From Terebella lapidaria (lineage: Eukaryota; Annelida; Polychaeta; Terebellida; Terebellidae), in assembly GCA_949152475.1 (NCBI GenBank), contig OX424560.1, positions 1,178,001-1,242,000 on the forward strand: a stretch of DNA of 64,000 nt. Reading direction: 5' to 3'. Under the pieces are notes generated by a model. That model did not search any database. It was not told where the DNA came from and was given only the letters and a program-made list of their open reading frames with translations. A program made the translations under genes and the position numbers. Positions 21,084 through 34,768 of this stretch are shown piece after piece; within the stretch, counting starts at the first letter, position 1, and every line of letters begins with the position of its first letter.

Positions 21084-24000
21084 ACACAAAACTTAAATAA
21101 AGACGCTCTCAGCATAAATGTTCGAAGTAGCCTCTACAAAATGGCTTGGAAATATTTAGAATATGAAAATAATAACTGCAAATATGTACAATAGTGTTAA
21201 AACCCATGATATAGTTATAGACACATGAATTCATAATTCATAAAACCAAGCAATTTGATTGACCAGAACGAAATAGGTTTAGACTAGGTAGAACTTCTAC
21301 GGGATACATGAGTTTCAAATGCTGCTTTGAAAGTGTTCAGAGTGTTTAGCACATGAAAATAATTCGTCGGTTTCCAACAAATTGAACAAGACGTGATATG
21401 TTAAATCATCTGCAGAAAATAAACTATGTTATTTAAATGCGAAGTCACAATTTCCCCCTATTATTTTTGCAATAAACAAATTGATTCATAACTCAAATTT
21501 TTACGAACCCATATCAGAACATGGACCAAACAACGTTTGTATCTCCATAACTGTCTCGGAATTATCTGGGGTCAAAATTTATTAAATCATTTCAAGCTTT
21601 CTATCAATGTATTTTATGATCACGCAATACGCCCACATGCAACCTTTGCAGTAGACTCGAGAAAACTGCTGAGGCAGCTTTTTGCCAATATCTGAATCCT
21701 TTGTTATTGTTTGCAAACAAATCCCAAAGACGTCACCTATAAACCCATTGTAAGGAATGTTAGGATACCTCGCATAGCAGGGGAATATTTGTCTTGACAT
21801 ATTTACTGTTTTGCATAATGGCTGCAAATTATCAGGGTTAGGAATGCTTCATATTCGGTCGTCATACAACAAAAGGGACATTATAATATTGGTTCATCAA
21901 GGTGCAGTGGCATGTCCGTTTTTGAAGTGATTAGTACATTGTTATCAACACGAATTTTGGACTCCACTGCAGCACCTTATTCGACATTTACCATATTGTG
22001 CACGAAACAGTTCACGTTCTCCTTTTCATGGCTCCTTCTCAGATTCAGCAGTAGGTGCTTGAAGGCCATGGAAGACATTAGTCAATCCAATCATAACAAT
22101 CAACAAAGCGAGGAAAATATTGAACAGACAGAAAGCCAATAGCTCACGATTAGTGACCAAACATGTAGATGTTCAATAATGTTCTTCTATTTCCAATTGG
22201 GATTAAAAATACGGATTAAACTTCATCTATTTGGTACACGATTAGTAGTAGGGCGCAGCATACCCTAAATGGTCCGATCACCGATTGTATGCCAGTGTCA
22301 CAATTCCATGGTTGGTGATCCATCTGGCTGTTGATGTTGTGGTTCACAAGTCAAAGTGACTTTGGACATTTATGTATCTGATTGATGACACACCATCGCC
22401 ATCGTATCCACTCCTGATGTCCAGGAGAGGTTCGACTCCACCTTTGGTCGGGAATGTGTCCAACAAATGCTGAGGTATGTAATGTTACTTCCAAGGGCAA
22501 TAGTTTTGCTCATAAGTTTCCATAGAGGTCTACAATAACCGTCATGAGAAGAGGCAATAACAGGCAATTGCTTCTGCCTGCACAACATACCCGCCAATAT
22601 GGCCTTGTTTTAGATGAATGGACTGGAAATTGTGAAAGAATGGGAAAGGTGGGTGGCGGCTGTGTCGGGGGGCTGCAGCGGGTTGCTAAATAGACTTTCA
22701 ACGATAACAGACCAAGTGAGAAACCCATATAGATGAATTCGTCTATGGTATCACCTAATCTGAAACTTTATTTCACTAAAGTTTTTTTTAATGAAACAAT
22801 ACGCCCACTTGCCTCTTTTCATGCCAGTGATATTTTGTATTGTACTACAAATTGTCTGTGGAAATTGTCTTGTGGATACAGTTTCAATCACGAGCGAAGG
22901 AAATGCTCAAGTAGTACTTACATTAATCAATGTGATACAGAGGCCGTGTAACCCCATCCACACACTTGAATATATCAGACATTGTAATCACCAGAATACT
23001 CCTTCTGACCTGGGACGTTTCTGCTCCAACGTCCATTCACCTCCTGGAACGTGCGAGATGACCACGTCATAATGTATTTCATGATCAAGCAATACGCCTA
23101 CATGCAACAATTTTAGTGATCTCAAGAAACACCTCAGGCTTTTTTTAATCTGCAGTTTTCTTTCGAGTCCGAGCTCACCCCCCAGTCCGAAATTTTGGTC
23201 ACCATTTGCAAACCAATCTTAAAATACGTCATCAACATTCCTGGCAGGATGACTGGGGTATCTGATTTAGCGGGCAAACAAGTGTCCTCCATTGACCAGG
23301 AAAATAATTTTGTCGAGTCAAACAGTTATTGTGACAAGTCGATGAGCTTTCAAAGACATTGTTGCAGATTTACAACTGATAATTTAACAGGTCGGTGGCC
23401 TTGTGGATGGTCCTGAAAGCTTTCCCGTCACATTTTAGTCCAGATATTGCACCAAAAACATCAAGACAACTGCTGATTTACTCAAGAGGTTGAAACCAAT
23501 TATTGTAATTCGCATGGCGATACTCGCAAAGCATCATGGGTGAATGCAAGAACACTAAAACTGTCGATATGTGGAGATTGTTGATATATCGTCAGTATGG
23601 AAAAGAGATTTTATCGGATGAGTGATAAAAAAGTGAAAATGGAAATATAAATTTGTACAAATATACACATCCAGTGTACAAACATGAAATTAAAATATGC
23701 TTTAAGAATGTGAACAAACAGTTGATCCATTCTAAATTTGACATTCCCAAATCGAGATTTGGACAGAACAATGTTGTATCTCAATCATTGTCGGAGAATT
23801 ACTCGAAGATTATGTTCTCTAGCTCCGTTTCATGCTTCTCCTTGGTGTACTTGGTGATCACGCAATACACCCACACGAAATAAGTTTAGGTATGCTCGGG
23901 GAAACTGGCCAAGCAGCGCTGTACTGATTTATGTATTTCTTATGACTGAGTTCACCCACGGATCTGAATCATTTATCATTGTTTGCTAACAAATCCCCAG

Positions 24001-27000
24001 GAAGTCACCAGTACAAACTGTTCTGAGGACCAGTACGATATAGCAGGCAAATGTTATTCCTTTCTTAACGGGGTAAATGATATTTGCGTTGCATTAACTG
24101 ACAAAGGCCGCTCATATACGAGGTCATGTTTTCTTGCAATCAGCCTGCACATAACAACTTGGGTATTATAAGGCTTGTTGATTGGTTGATGGTCTCAATC
24201 AAAACCTGCCCCGTGCAACATATCATTCAGACTTCATTTTGACGGACTATCACGACAGGTGCAATGCAGAATGAGAAAGGGTGCTGGACATACATAATTG
24301 GCGTATAAATATTAAATATTCGTTGATAAACACATAATATGTATGTTGTACCATCATGTACGTGAATTATCATGTTTGCATTGGTGATCGTCTGGTCTGA
24401 TGCCATTTTCTGTTAAGTCAGGTAAAGATCACCTCGGCATATGGTGACACTCTCATTCAAATTACTATCAGCAATGCTTCTGGAAAATTTACACCCGACT
24501 GTGCAGCAGGTTGACAGGTCTAAACAATTTTTTTCCAAAATAAATGAACAATTTGTAATATGGCAACTTAACATTGTACATATTCCGGTAACCTTTCCTA
24601 GCCTGGGATAATTTTTCTGTTTTTAAATTCAATACTTTAAATATCCAACCTGTAAAGTCACAAAGTAGCTTCACTTTACATATTTTTAATGACCTGCTTA
24701 TATATTTTTTTGGAAGCCTAACAGTATATAGACATAACTTTGAGTCTTTTTATTGTGTATTGGGGTTATATTTTGCATGGACTTTGTTACTTGAACATAA
24801 TATAGAAAATGAACAGTCATTCATTCATCAATATTTACATACCCATATTGAGTTTAGGACAGAAGAACATTGTATCTCCATAATTGTCTAGGATATATTT
24901 GAAGAGTTATGTTCTTAACTCCGTGTCATGCTTCTTGTTCTTCTTAATGTACTTAGTGGTCACGCCAAACACCCACACAAATAAGTTTAGGTCTGCTCGA
25001 AACTGTCCAGAGCTGGTCTGATTTGTGTATTTCTTATGACTGAGTTCACTCACGGATCTGAATTCATTATCATTATTCTCAAAAATATCCCAAAGACGTC
25101 ACGAATAAGCCACTCCGATGATTACTAGGATACCTGGCATAGCAGGCAAATATTTGTCCCTTATTAATGGGGCAAATGATACTCGCGCTGCATATGGGGG
25201 GGGGGGGGGCATGTTTTCCTGCGCTCAGCCTGCATATAACAACTTGGATATTATAACGCTGGGTAATTGATTGTTAGTATTAATAAAAAAAAAGCCCCAT
25301 GCAGATCATCCAGACTCGTATTTTGACGGGCTATCACGACAGGTAAAATGCATAAAGAGCAAGAGTGCAGAACATAATACTGAGTGTTGTGTCGATGCTC
25401 TCGGTATAAGAATATGAATGTGTCATAATTCAGTTCTAAAAATATTCGTTGATAAACACATAACTTGTATGTTGTAGTGAATTACCATGCTTGTATAGAT
25501 CACCGTCTGGTCTGGTGTCAATTTCTGTTAGCTCAACGGTGACATATCGTGATAGGTTGATACTGTCATTAAATTTACTATCAGCAACGATGTTGGAAAA
25601 ATTGACACCTGACTGGGCAATAGGTTGACAACAGGTATATTTGACTATTAAAAGGGATGGATGGACTTCGCTGTTGAAGACATATTCAATCATTGCTAAG
25701 AATCGCGAAGTAGTATATTGCTGATATACATATAGATGTTTGGTGTTGCATGTCACACAATGTTAAGGGATCCATGATATTCACGTTATTTGCCTCGGCC
25801 AGGGACAAGAAATGTCCTGTTGATCAATTGTTAACAATTGGAAAGATCATAGAATATGTGAATATACATCCATACAAATACGTATGTGTGACCCTACATC
25901 GCTTTTCGAGCTTATACATTTAAACTGATCGAGATGATTCATGTTGAAATGATGTATTTGAAGTCATTTCAGCTCATCCGTCTCGTGATATCAGTCTATA
26001 CAATACACTTTTCAAGCACATATTCCCTCCGAATATTTGTGTTCAAATTCCATCACGCGTCTCAAGTGATAATCAGACTCTGTTACTGTTCTGTTGCTTT
26101 CAAGCCGGAAGTATTCAGACCACCGGAAATATTGGACCATCTTCTCAGAAACAGAGTGGCTTTAATCAGACTGCTACTGTTGCGTCTACGAGATTATTTT
26201 CAGTTTGATAGCTAGCGAGTGTCAGACTGTATATAATAATATTCTTGGCACATTCTTGAACGTCATTTCAATGTTGTATGTCTTTGAGGTCGTAGCATTG
26301 GGATACTGTCAGCATTGGGCGGTCAGATGTCACGGTCAAATTCACAAAATAAACTGATGCCAGCGCATTGATGTAGTTGAGCTTCAGTGCAGATTATGTG
26401 TGATGCACATCCCGTTACCATGGTTACTATGTTAATGAAGCGATGAACTGAATTGAGTTTAATGTGTTTGATTAAGATCCCGCCTAAATGTGTGACGAAA
26501 TGTATATAAATTCTGACGGTTCCAACAAGCACACACTAACACACATAGTTGTCTAATTCCGTTTTTATGATTGTGAAGTTTGCACAAGTATATATGTAGA
26601 TTTTAAAACACGAACATTAAAACTGTACGTTTATACTGTACTGTATCATCAATACTTGCCGTAGTGAACAATTCACTGGCACTACACCGTCCGTTATAAC
26701 CAATGAGAAATCTAAAACTAGTATCAAAGCCACTTGTTGAATATATCTTGGCAATAATTCTGATGCAGTAGAAAACTAGTACAAGAAGTGAGGAGTAAGG
26801 CGAGTTTTGTGCCACAAGAGAACACTGATAAAACCTGTGTATCCACTTACTTGATCTGGCGTGAATGCTCATAGCTGTTTATTATCGTAATCGTCCTTCA
26901 ATGCGCTGTTAGTCATATATCCGATGTTTCTGTATTTCTTCCAAGGCAAACATAAACATACCAAAGAACTGTTCCCACTTGGAACCAAATTGATTGTACA

Positions 27001-29304
27001 TAATGGTTCATGAATATTTGTTCAAAATACTCCATGAAAACTGTCAATACTTTCACCAGATGGTCACTCGTTTTGTCTTCGATAAGAGGCATTTCCACTT
27101 GATGCATTCATAAATGCAGGAATATATCATTATATATACATATCTATCACGAAAACCTTTCTTGTATGACTTTCAGGCTGATTCCACGAGCAATTTCTGC
27201 CTGTTGCACAAACAATGCAGCCACTTTTTACTACCTTTCACCAGCGAAGCTAATGGGAATGTTCTCACCGTGGGATTTTAGGCTGAAAAACTGAGATGGG
27301 GAAATGAGGTCGACTGACAAAGGGACTTCAGAAAAACAAGAGAGTAGTTGATGGCGGTCACTGTGTTATTGTCACTTCATACCAGTACTAATTGATCATA
27401 AACCCCATTACAAACCATGGTATTTGGTGTAGACAGCATTTGAAAACGAGAGTAGTTTTCGAAAGATGTGATGGAATCATGAATTTATTGAAGAGTAATT
27501 TTGGGTTTCACGAACGTGGACTTTCCACAGAGTTTGGTTGTTCAGCGTGATGACCATGTCTTATGTTCATATGCGTCATGCTTGACCAGCGTGGTAAAAA
27601 GTTTTCTGACCGGAAGTTCAAACTGAAAACAGAGGAAACCCTGGAAATGCCGTGTCATTGATTCTAAGGCCCACATCTGTGTATTGAAAGCGATAGCATT
27701 GATTGCGTTTTGTGTTCCATTTTTCTACCATGTGCATCATATAATTCATGTTCCAAAGATGTGTGTTTTTCAATTTAGTCAAATCGAACCTTCAGGATGA
27801 TCACCATCAGGATGTTACAGTATATAACTGGGAATCTTCTTTCATCCAAGATTATATATGTGTGCTTCAATGACATTTCTAATTCGTGCGCATTATTGCT
27901 TTTAATTGCCTGGGTGTCTGATATGTTACATAAACAGACGTGAACTACAACATTCCATGACAAATGTACTCACATTTGCTATTGACAGGCTTTGCATGAA
28001 AGATTTCCAATTCTATTCGACATTATTATGTGCTTTTAAATCGTGGAAACAATTCCCCATTCCACCGTCGAAAAATTGAGATAAAATGAATCAGTGAAGA
28101 GTAGGGACCGGATATATAGGCTACAGGTTTCAATATCCACAAGTAGATAAACGATTACGTTCAAGTAATGTACATTTATACGTGCACATTTCAATGTTCG
28201 GTAATCATTCTGGCTTCATAAATAATATGCCAAAGTAACTTTGGCGGATCCGAGGCATATCTGCGACTCTCCACTTACATGAAACACCAGTTTTTTTTTA
28301 TGTCGGTAAAGGGATCGATTCTACCCTTGGTCGGGAATATGCCCAATAAATGTTGAGTTATGTTATTTCACCACAGAGGGCAAGAGCTTTATCGTCAGTC
28401 CCCACGGAGTTGTTGAGGAATCTTGAGGAAGAGAGGCAACAACCAACAACAGACAAGTGATTCAGTCTTTATGACATCTCTGTCTGGGAGGCAGATTTGG
28501 GACTTTGTGACGGGATAGGGGGAGGGGGGGGGGGGGGTCGGGGGCCGGAACGTAGATGTTTTAGGGACGTCACTGTCTAAGAGGGAACAGGGTCTTCATA
28601 AATAATGTGAACCTCATTCAAACAGTGGTATGAACCTACGATGGACACACCGATTTCCAAATATTTTGTGGTAATTGGTCGTGTATTCACGAGCTTATCA
28701 TCAGGAGTAACGTCCATCCAAACAATTACACTATTTTCACAATTAAAATTCGTACCTCGTCTCTTTCTTCTCAAAAAGGACAAACTCCATACTAAGTAAC
28801 TAGAGTTTTACATAACAGATTTCTTGTTGTGACCCGCATGCCCCATATAAAAGTGCTGGCCAAGATGATGTGAATATGGTTAACTTTCTATGATCAGTGG
28901 TTGTGGTAGTGGCTGAAAATCAGTGATTGAATTCATGGCAATGATGATTCTGTTTATTTTCTCCAATCATTGTGCATTCTAAAAGTATAAATTTCGTATG
29001 TCAGACCATTATGCAGATAAATTCACCACGCCAGAAATGACTTGCGTTACCTTTTTGGCCACAAACAAACACACAATCTATGATGTTCACAAAATGTCTG
29101 GAGCGTTTGTACATAGCGAATCCTATAACACATTTGTCTGCGGGATCACATTATCTGGAACTGCATTCTATACTTTTTGTCATCGCACAATACGTCATCG
29201 TATCCTACATATAATTAGTTTTGTTCTATGAATTGTCTACAGTACACAATGCCTACACTATGAGTATTATGTACCCAAATAAAATACCCAGAGGCGTGCG
29301 AAGG
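21084..29304. other. diverged modules related to the receptor locus, no intact gene
   Basis: No supported coding gene. A recurring segment with TGATCACGCAATAC followed by 'CCCACA', then 'GACTGAGTTCACCCACGGATCTGAA' (part), 'GACGTCAC' and 'GCAGGCAAATATTTGTC' is seen near 21.6-21.85, 23.07-23.25, 23.84-24.1 and 24.94-25.2 kb. It recurs downstream near 31.9, 35.6, 47.3, 48.9 and 54.7 kb. Another shared segment ('GGTCGGGAATGTGTCCAACAAATG') links 22.44 with 28.33 kb. The right end of a hairpin-family repeat (GGTAACCTTTCCTAGCC) is at about 24590. These are old duplicates of the DNA around the receptor copies at 44-57 kb. Confidence 0.5.
25195..25209 (+). repeat. poly-G tract
   Basis: An uninterrupted run of about 14 G bases. 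A second G-rich stretch (GGGGGAGG then more than ten G, then TCGGGGGCCGG) lies at about 28517-28552. Both could form quadruplexes or be sequencing-sensitive. Confidence 0.7.
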
Positions 29305-29455
29305 AATAGACATAGAATCAATACCCAGTATTAAGTATCACAAGCTAACAAAACAGGGTCCGTTATCCAATCTCATCGTCCGGGGACAGAAAGTCATACG
29401 CATACGAAGTGAGAGAAAACGAAAATGGCAGGAAAACTCATGAACCCTCAAGGTG
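29305..29455 (-). mobile_element. 5'-truncated copy of the 284-bp retro-repeat
   Basis: Matches the 3' half of the insertion at 40489-40772 in the same orientation, including CCGGGGACAGAAAGTCAT and the terminal AGACATAGAATCAATACCC. It lacks the 5' part, consistent with truncated target-primed insertion. Confidence 0.65.
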
Positions 29456-29526
29456 ATACAGAGGTCATGTAATGATGCAGGAGTTCGAGTAACGTCTGGA
29501 GCAACCACCGCAATAATTACTTCTTT

Positions 29527-31067
29527 AGGTTACCGGACCTTTGGTCCGATAACCTATTGCCGTGGCGTTGCGTCCGTCGACCGTTCACATTTTTATCTTT
29601 AAAGTTTACGGTCGAATGTTTCTGAAATTTTGCACAAAAAGACCTAAAAATATTTCCAGGAAAGGTTTTTTTTAGTTTTTCGATTTTCGCATTTTTTTCA
29701 AAATGGCGGCCGTTTTCGACGAAAAATGCCTGATTTTGGACTTTGGCGGCCATTTTCTCAAAAACTGTTCAGTAACTTTTTTTCTTTTTGAAACACAACA
29801 CTCCTCATATGTACTCCTGTGATGTGTATAAGTTTCGTTGCGCTTGAATCGCTCGAAGTGGGCCATTTTGGAACAAACTTGGCCCAAATGGGACTTTCCC
29901 AGGTTAGATTCTCCTATGCTTTATAATGGGACAAATTATGCCTTATATCTCACTTAATCTTGAGATTAGAGACTAGGAATCAATTGTGGACATATAGGAA
30001 ACGATATATGCTGAATATCCTCGTGACCTTGAATTTTACATCTGACCTCAGTTTCAAGGTCAAAGAACAAAATGGCTAATATCTCGCTTATTATCGACTT
30101 TACAGCTTAGAAATCAATTGTGAACATATAGGAAATGATATATGCCGAATATTCTGATGACCTTGAATTTGACCTTTGACCTCATTTTTCAAGGTCAAAG
30201 TTAAAAATGGCTAATATCTCACTTCTTATCGACTTAATAGCTTAGGAATTAATTATGAACATATAGGAAATGATATAAGCAGATTATTGTCATGACCTTG
30301 AATTTGACCTTTGACCTCATTTTCAAGGTCATGGGACAAAATGGCTAATTTCTCCCTTATTATCGATTTTACAGCTTAGAAATCAATTGTGGACGTGTAG
30401 GAAATGATATATGCTGAATATTCACGTGACCTTAAATTTGACCTCTGACCTCATTTTCAAGGTCAAGAGCCCGAAATGGCTAATATCTCGCTTATTATCG
30501 ATTTTACAGCTTAGGGATCAATTGTGGACATATAGGGAAGGATATACGCTGAATATTCTGATGCTCTTAAATTTGACCTTTGACCTTTTTTTCAAGGTCA
30601 TAGCACAAAATGGCTAATATCTCGATTATTATCGATTTTACAGCTTAGGAATCAATTGTGGACATTTAGGAAATATATCCATAATATTCTTGTGACTTTG
30701 AATTTGACCTTTGGCCTCATTTTCAAGGTCAGAGTGCAAAATGGGTAATATCTCTTTTATTATCAACTTTACAGCTTAGGAATCAATTGTGGACATATAG
30801 AAAATGATATATGCAGAATTTTCTTGTGACATTGAATTTGGCCTTTGACCTCAGTTTCAAGGTCGAAACACAAAATGGTTAATATCTCGCTCATTATCGA
30901 CTTTACAGCTTTGGAATCAGTTGCGAACATATGGGAAATGATATATGGTGAATATTCTCACGACCTTGAATTGACCAATGACCTTGTTTTAAGGTCACCA
31001 GACAAAAGGCTAAGATCTAAAATATATATTGTCTGGTAACCTCTCTTAGCCCTTGGGCTAATTTTTC
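29527..31067 (+). mobile_element. hairpin-ended non-autonomous transposon with internal 135-bp tandem repeats
   Basis: The left end (29528-29554) folds into a near-perfect hairpin around GGACCTTTGGTCC. The right end (31046-31061, TTAGCCCTTGGGCTAA) is a perfect 7-bp stem followed by ATTTTTC. Between them are a unique part with AAAATGGCGGCC and about eight diverged units of about 135 bp (29935-31015). Four units contain a TGACCT direct repeat with one-base spacing plus a TCAAGGTCA word. No coding capacity is seen. Hairpin ends, a CTAA terminus and an internal tandem array resemble pearl/HINE (Helentron-type) elements, but the class is my inference. Confidence 0.65.
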
Positions 31068-33076
31068 ATGAGCTATGATGAAGTTTACAAAAAAATAATT
31101 AGTAAATAATGTTTGACAGACGGGAGAGACTTCCCCCACCGCCACCCCTCTAGACAAACATGCAATGTCAACTGTGATATCAAACAGGACACCATCAACG
31201 CAAACATTGGTTCTGGATGTCTAATGATGACCAAAAGATTTGTCCCTTTGTCAATATGTGTAATCATATGCTGGAATAAACAACAACAAAACTGCAGAAA
31301 ACACAATGTCATTTCTTGTGAAGTGTTTTGCAACAAATTGCTGCTCTTGCATTGGGGACTGAGGATACATTCCAAGTGCTGCTGAGCAGCCACACACATG
31401 TTGAATAGCACGGTAATTTGTCTCGAAAGGGGATCAGTATTGGCGACCTTATATGAATCGGATCATACAGTGCAGTACACTCAAGATAATGCCATGCATA
31501 TAACCTATTGATTTGGCCATCTTGACAGCACATACATACACCCATGGTGTTAATTCCCAAAAATATAATAGCATGCCTATGATAGTATTGTGAACAATGT
31601 CTCAAATATTGCACTTCATACGATTTAGCAAGGTACTTTGTATATTTTAGTAATGTTCTTTTGTACCATTTTACTTTTAAAAAATCCAATAATTATGTCA
31701 CATGACTTGATGACACCGTCAGATTTACTATCATGTTTACAATGCAGAGCCAGCGTTCACCAGTATTGAAGTTACGAAGAAGTTATCCAATAAATTCCAA
31801 TTTGCTATCTTGTGTATCAGAACATGAACTTTCGATTTTCCATAATTGTCTTGGAGAGAATCAAATAGTTTTGTTGTTTCTTGGGTCTGACTTCACCCAC
31901 GCGTCAAATTCTCTGTCAAGTAATCGTAATCATATATCCAAGACGCCAGGGATACTCCCTGTCCAAGAAATTATGAGGTACTCCATGCAGCAGGCAAATA
32001 TTTAGTCCTTCAGTAACGTGATAAATGATTTCTGGACTACTTGCTGACTTGGAATGATTGAACAAAGACATCTCTCATTCTATGAGGTACGTTTTCTCTG
32101 TAATTGGTATGATAAAACAAACCTATAATAAATTTGCACTGCACCAGAGTTGGTTATGAAAGAAGCAATTTTTGAACGAACATTTTCCAATGGCAGACAA
32201 ATATATCTGACACGTTAATTTTGAAAATTGCAGAAATCCCAAAGTTCTACCTAGGATTGTCCATACAATGGGAATTTCAAGGTAAATTCACCTACGTGAC
32301 ATTAGATATTCACAGTGCTTTCATAACTATATAACAGATTCAAAGCGAAGAGTTCAATAGGCAAAATTGGGACGGGGATATAGATTTCAACAAATGTACA
32401 GTGAAGTGTCCGATGTTGCTAATAAAACTCGCCGTTCTTAAACAAATTCTTCTAGATGACTCGTAACTAGCAACAAGAAATTTACGATGCTTATGTGAAG
32501 CCATAATTTCCACCTATTCCTGTCGATTTAACCTACACGTGTATCCATGCCTCCAAATTTTCCTTACTTTACCTGTAAGAGAAATTGGTCATAACAATTA
32601 ATGTTTTTATCCAACTGTCTGGAGTCAGTATTTGCGACTTCATTTCACGTTTCTTCTAGTGTATTTTGTAATCACGCGATACATTGATACACATGTCTAC
32701 TGGACTCGATATCACATTTCAAGCATGTTTTGTCCGATTTTTTTATTTCTCATTATGAATACAAAGCACATTCGATTTCCCTAAACTTTCAAAGATTCTA
32801 TTTGATATCGCAAATTGATATACAACGAAGAATCCGAATGCTTCATATCCATGACACATTATCACACAAGCCAGGGGTGCCATACTGTTTTTATTTTTAC
32901 ATAGATATTATGTGTTATGTTGTACTGAAGGCTTAGGGGATAATGGTAGCCGCCATCATATCCAGGTTTATGGAAAATCGAGCAATGGAGATATCAACAT
33001 ACATCCTAGGAGGAAACCACTCTCCAATTTTACCCAACAGCTATCAATTTTCTTTGAAGGAGATTGGATGTATTAA
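31068..33076. other. intergenic DNA with diverged duplicated modules
   Basis: No supported gene. The minus-strand frames at 31085-31411 and 31309-31689 have no domain I recognise. The CACCCACG...GACGCCAGGG...GCAGGCAAATATTTAGTCC segment at 31.88-32.01 kb and the CTAAACTTTCAA...GCAAATTGATA segment at 32.78-32.83 kb are copies of modules also present near 44.6, 52.1 and 60.9 kb. Confidence 0.45.
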
Positions 33077-33808
33077 GGATGTTCGCTCCCTTTGGACCCA
33101 AGCAGAGGGGCTAAAATTTGAAATTCGATTGATGATTTTCATACTTTTAAACAATCATCAATATGATATTGTGCATTCGAAAACAGAAAATTCGGATCAA
33201 ATATTCTCTTTAGTGTGGAATTATGGGTAATTTTACCCCCAATATACCAGTCATTTTTGGCCATTTTCACTAAAATCAATATTTATTGAAAACCTGAAAA
33301 TAGATTTCTCTAAAATTTTGCTTGTTTATCAACGAACCGATATGAATGTTTTTGATAGAAAAAAATATGGGGGTCACCATGCTATTTTTTCTGTTATAGG
33401 TTGTCATATTCGTGAATGTCAATGAATTTTTTATCAAAATTTCAACAAATCTAGGTGAATTTTTTTGTTCTGGACTCATATGGATGCCTGTAGAGGGAAA
33501 ATTAGCATGGTGACCCCCATATTTTTTTCTATCAAAAACATGCACAGAAGTTCGTGATAAACATACACAATCTCAGAGATATCTATTTTCAGGTTTTCAT
33601 TAAATATTGAATATAGTGAAAATGGCCCATTTTCCTGGTATTTTTGGGGTAAAATTACCCATAATTCCACACTAAACAAAATATTCAAACCGAATTTACT
33701 GTTTTGGAATGCACGATATCATATTGATGATTGTTTGAAAGTCTGAAATACATTAAACAAATTTCAAATTTTGGCCCCTCTGCTTGGGTCCAAAAGGAGC
33801 GAACAACC
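33077..33808 (+). mobile_element. TTAA-flanked foldback MITE (piggyBac-type)
   Basis: The element starts GGATGTTCGCTCC and ends GGAGCGAACAACC (reverse complement GGTTGTTCGCTCC). TTAA lies on each side (33073-33076, 33809-33812). The two halves are reverse complements over about 340 bp each, around a short centre near 33440, so the whole element can fold into one hairpin. There is no transposase frame. The related modules at 44.93 and 52.56 kb lack it, giving empty sites. TTAA target duplication is the hallmark of piggyBac-superfamily elements. Confidence 0.78.
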
Positions 33809-33879
33809 TTAAGCACCGACCACAATTGTCGACAGGAGCTATTACTACTATTCCTTTGACCGCTTCTGCACGTAACAAT

Positions 33880-34345
33880 TCTGAAGATGTTTACTACTTT
33901 AATTAGAGATGAAGCCTTTGAGATATCAGCTGATTTACTGCTGTAATTACAGAAGGAGGGAGAAGGAGGACCACATAGGTGGTTTTAACTTTGGATGGTT
34001 TCTATTTGGTCTATTAGAGAAGGGAATATTGTCTGACTGGAGGCTGAACGGGCAGCTTTTAGAGAGCTGGAATGTGATCTTGGCATATGTTCGGGGCATA
34101 AAGGTAATCCCCAACAAGATCACGTGTGTGCTAAAGGACAGTCTAGAACCGTCTGGTATCACACCATGAGCACCTGTAGACCTCACAAACTCCACACTAT
34201 ATATAGGGTTGCTCACTTAAAATACGAAGATTATGATCGAGGGAAAACACTGGAACACCGACACAACCCACGCATGTCGGTCGTAATATATTGTGAACGA
34301 TACGTTCACCAGGAGACTGCATAAACGAGAATGTAGACAGTTTTC
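33880..34345 (-). pseudogene. oldest receptor pseudo-copy: exon-4 (TM1) region only
   Basis: This stretch matches the DNA before and within exon 4 of the functional receptor (61200-61700) and the copies at 45.0-45.5 and 52.6-53.15 kb. Shared features include ACCTGG-like intron words, 'GCATATGTTCGGGGCATAAAGG', the splice-donor end TTGCTCACTTAAAATACGAAGATTATGATCGAGGG, and 'CGTTCACCAGGAGACTGCA'. The exon is shortened and frame-broken. Exons 1-3 are not found beyond it, where the retro-repeat at 34481-34768 is inserted nearby. It is non-functional. Confidence 0.55.
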
Positions 34346-34480
34346 CAATATTCTAGAGTGTTACGCTATTCCAGAGCTAGTTGCAAATATGAGTACTTTG
34401 TTTTTCGAAGTGCCCAGCTAGTCTCTAAACTGCTGCGACAAGGATATGTTTTACCAAGACCTATGGCTGCCTCCAAGAAG

Positions 34481-34768
34481 TACACCAAATCCATGACTCC
34501 ATGCTATGCAACTAGATCTATTTTCATGTTAATTTTGGGGAATTCATGACGGGTGCCACTAGTGGGGCAGGAAATGCTCATTCCACCGTAATACCTGTTT
34601 TCACCTCCTAATGGCCATTTTTTGGTGGTTCATGAGTTTCCCTGTCATTTTTGTTTTCTCTCACTTCGTATGCCTGATATGACTTTCTGTCCCCGGACTA
34701 TGAGATTGGATAACGGACCCTGTTTTGTTCGCTTGGAATACCTAATACTGGGTATTGATTATACGTCT
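34481..34768 (+). mobile_element. copy of the 284-bp retro-repeat, plus orientation
   Basis: Begins TACACCAAATCCATG and ends ATTATACGTCT, collinear over nearly its full length with the reverse complement of 40489-40772 (TACAGCAAATCCATG ... TTCCACGTCT). I found no clear target duplication here. Confidence 0.7.

Noticed and set aside
31085..31689. Two overlapping minus-strand frames considered as transposase remains
   Set aside because: No catalytic triad or known transposase motif could be matched in either frame.
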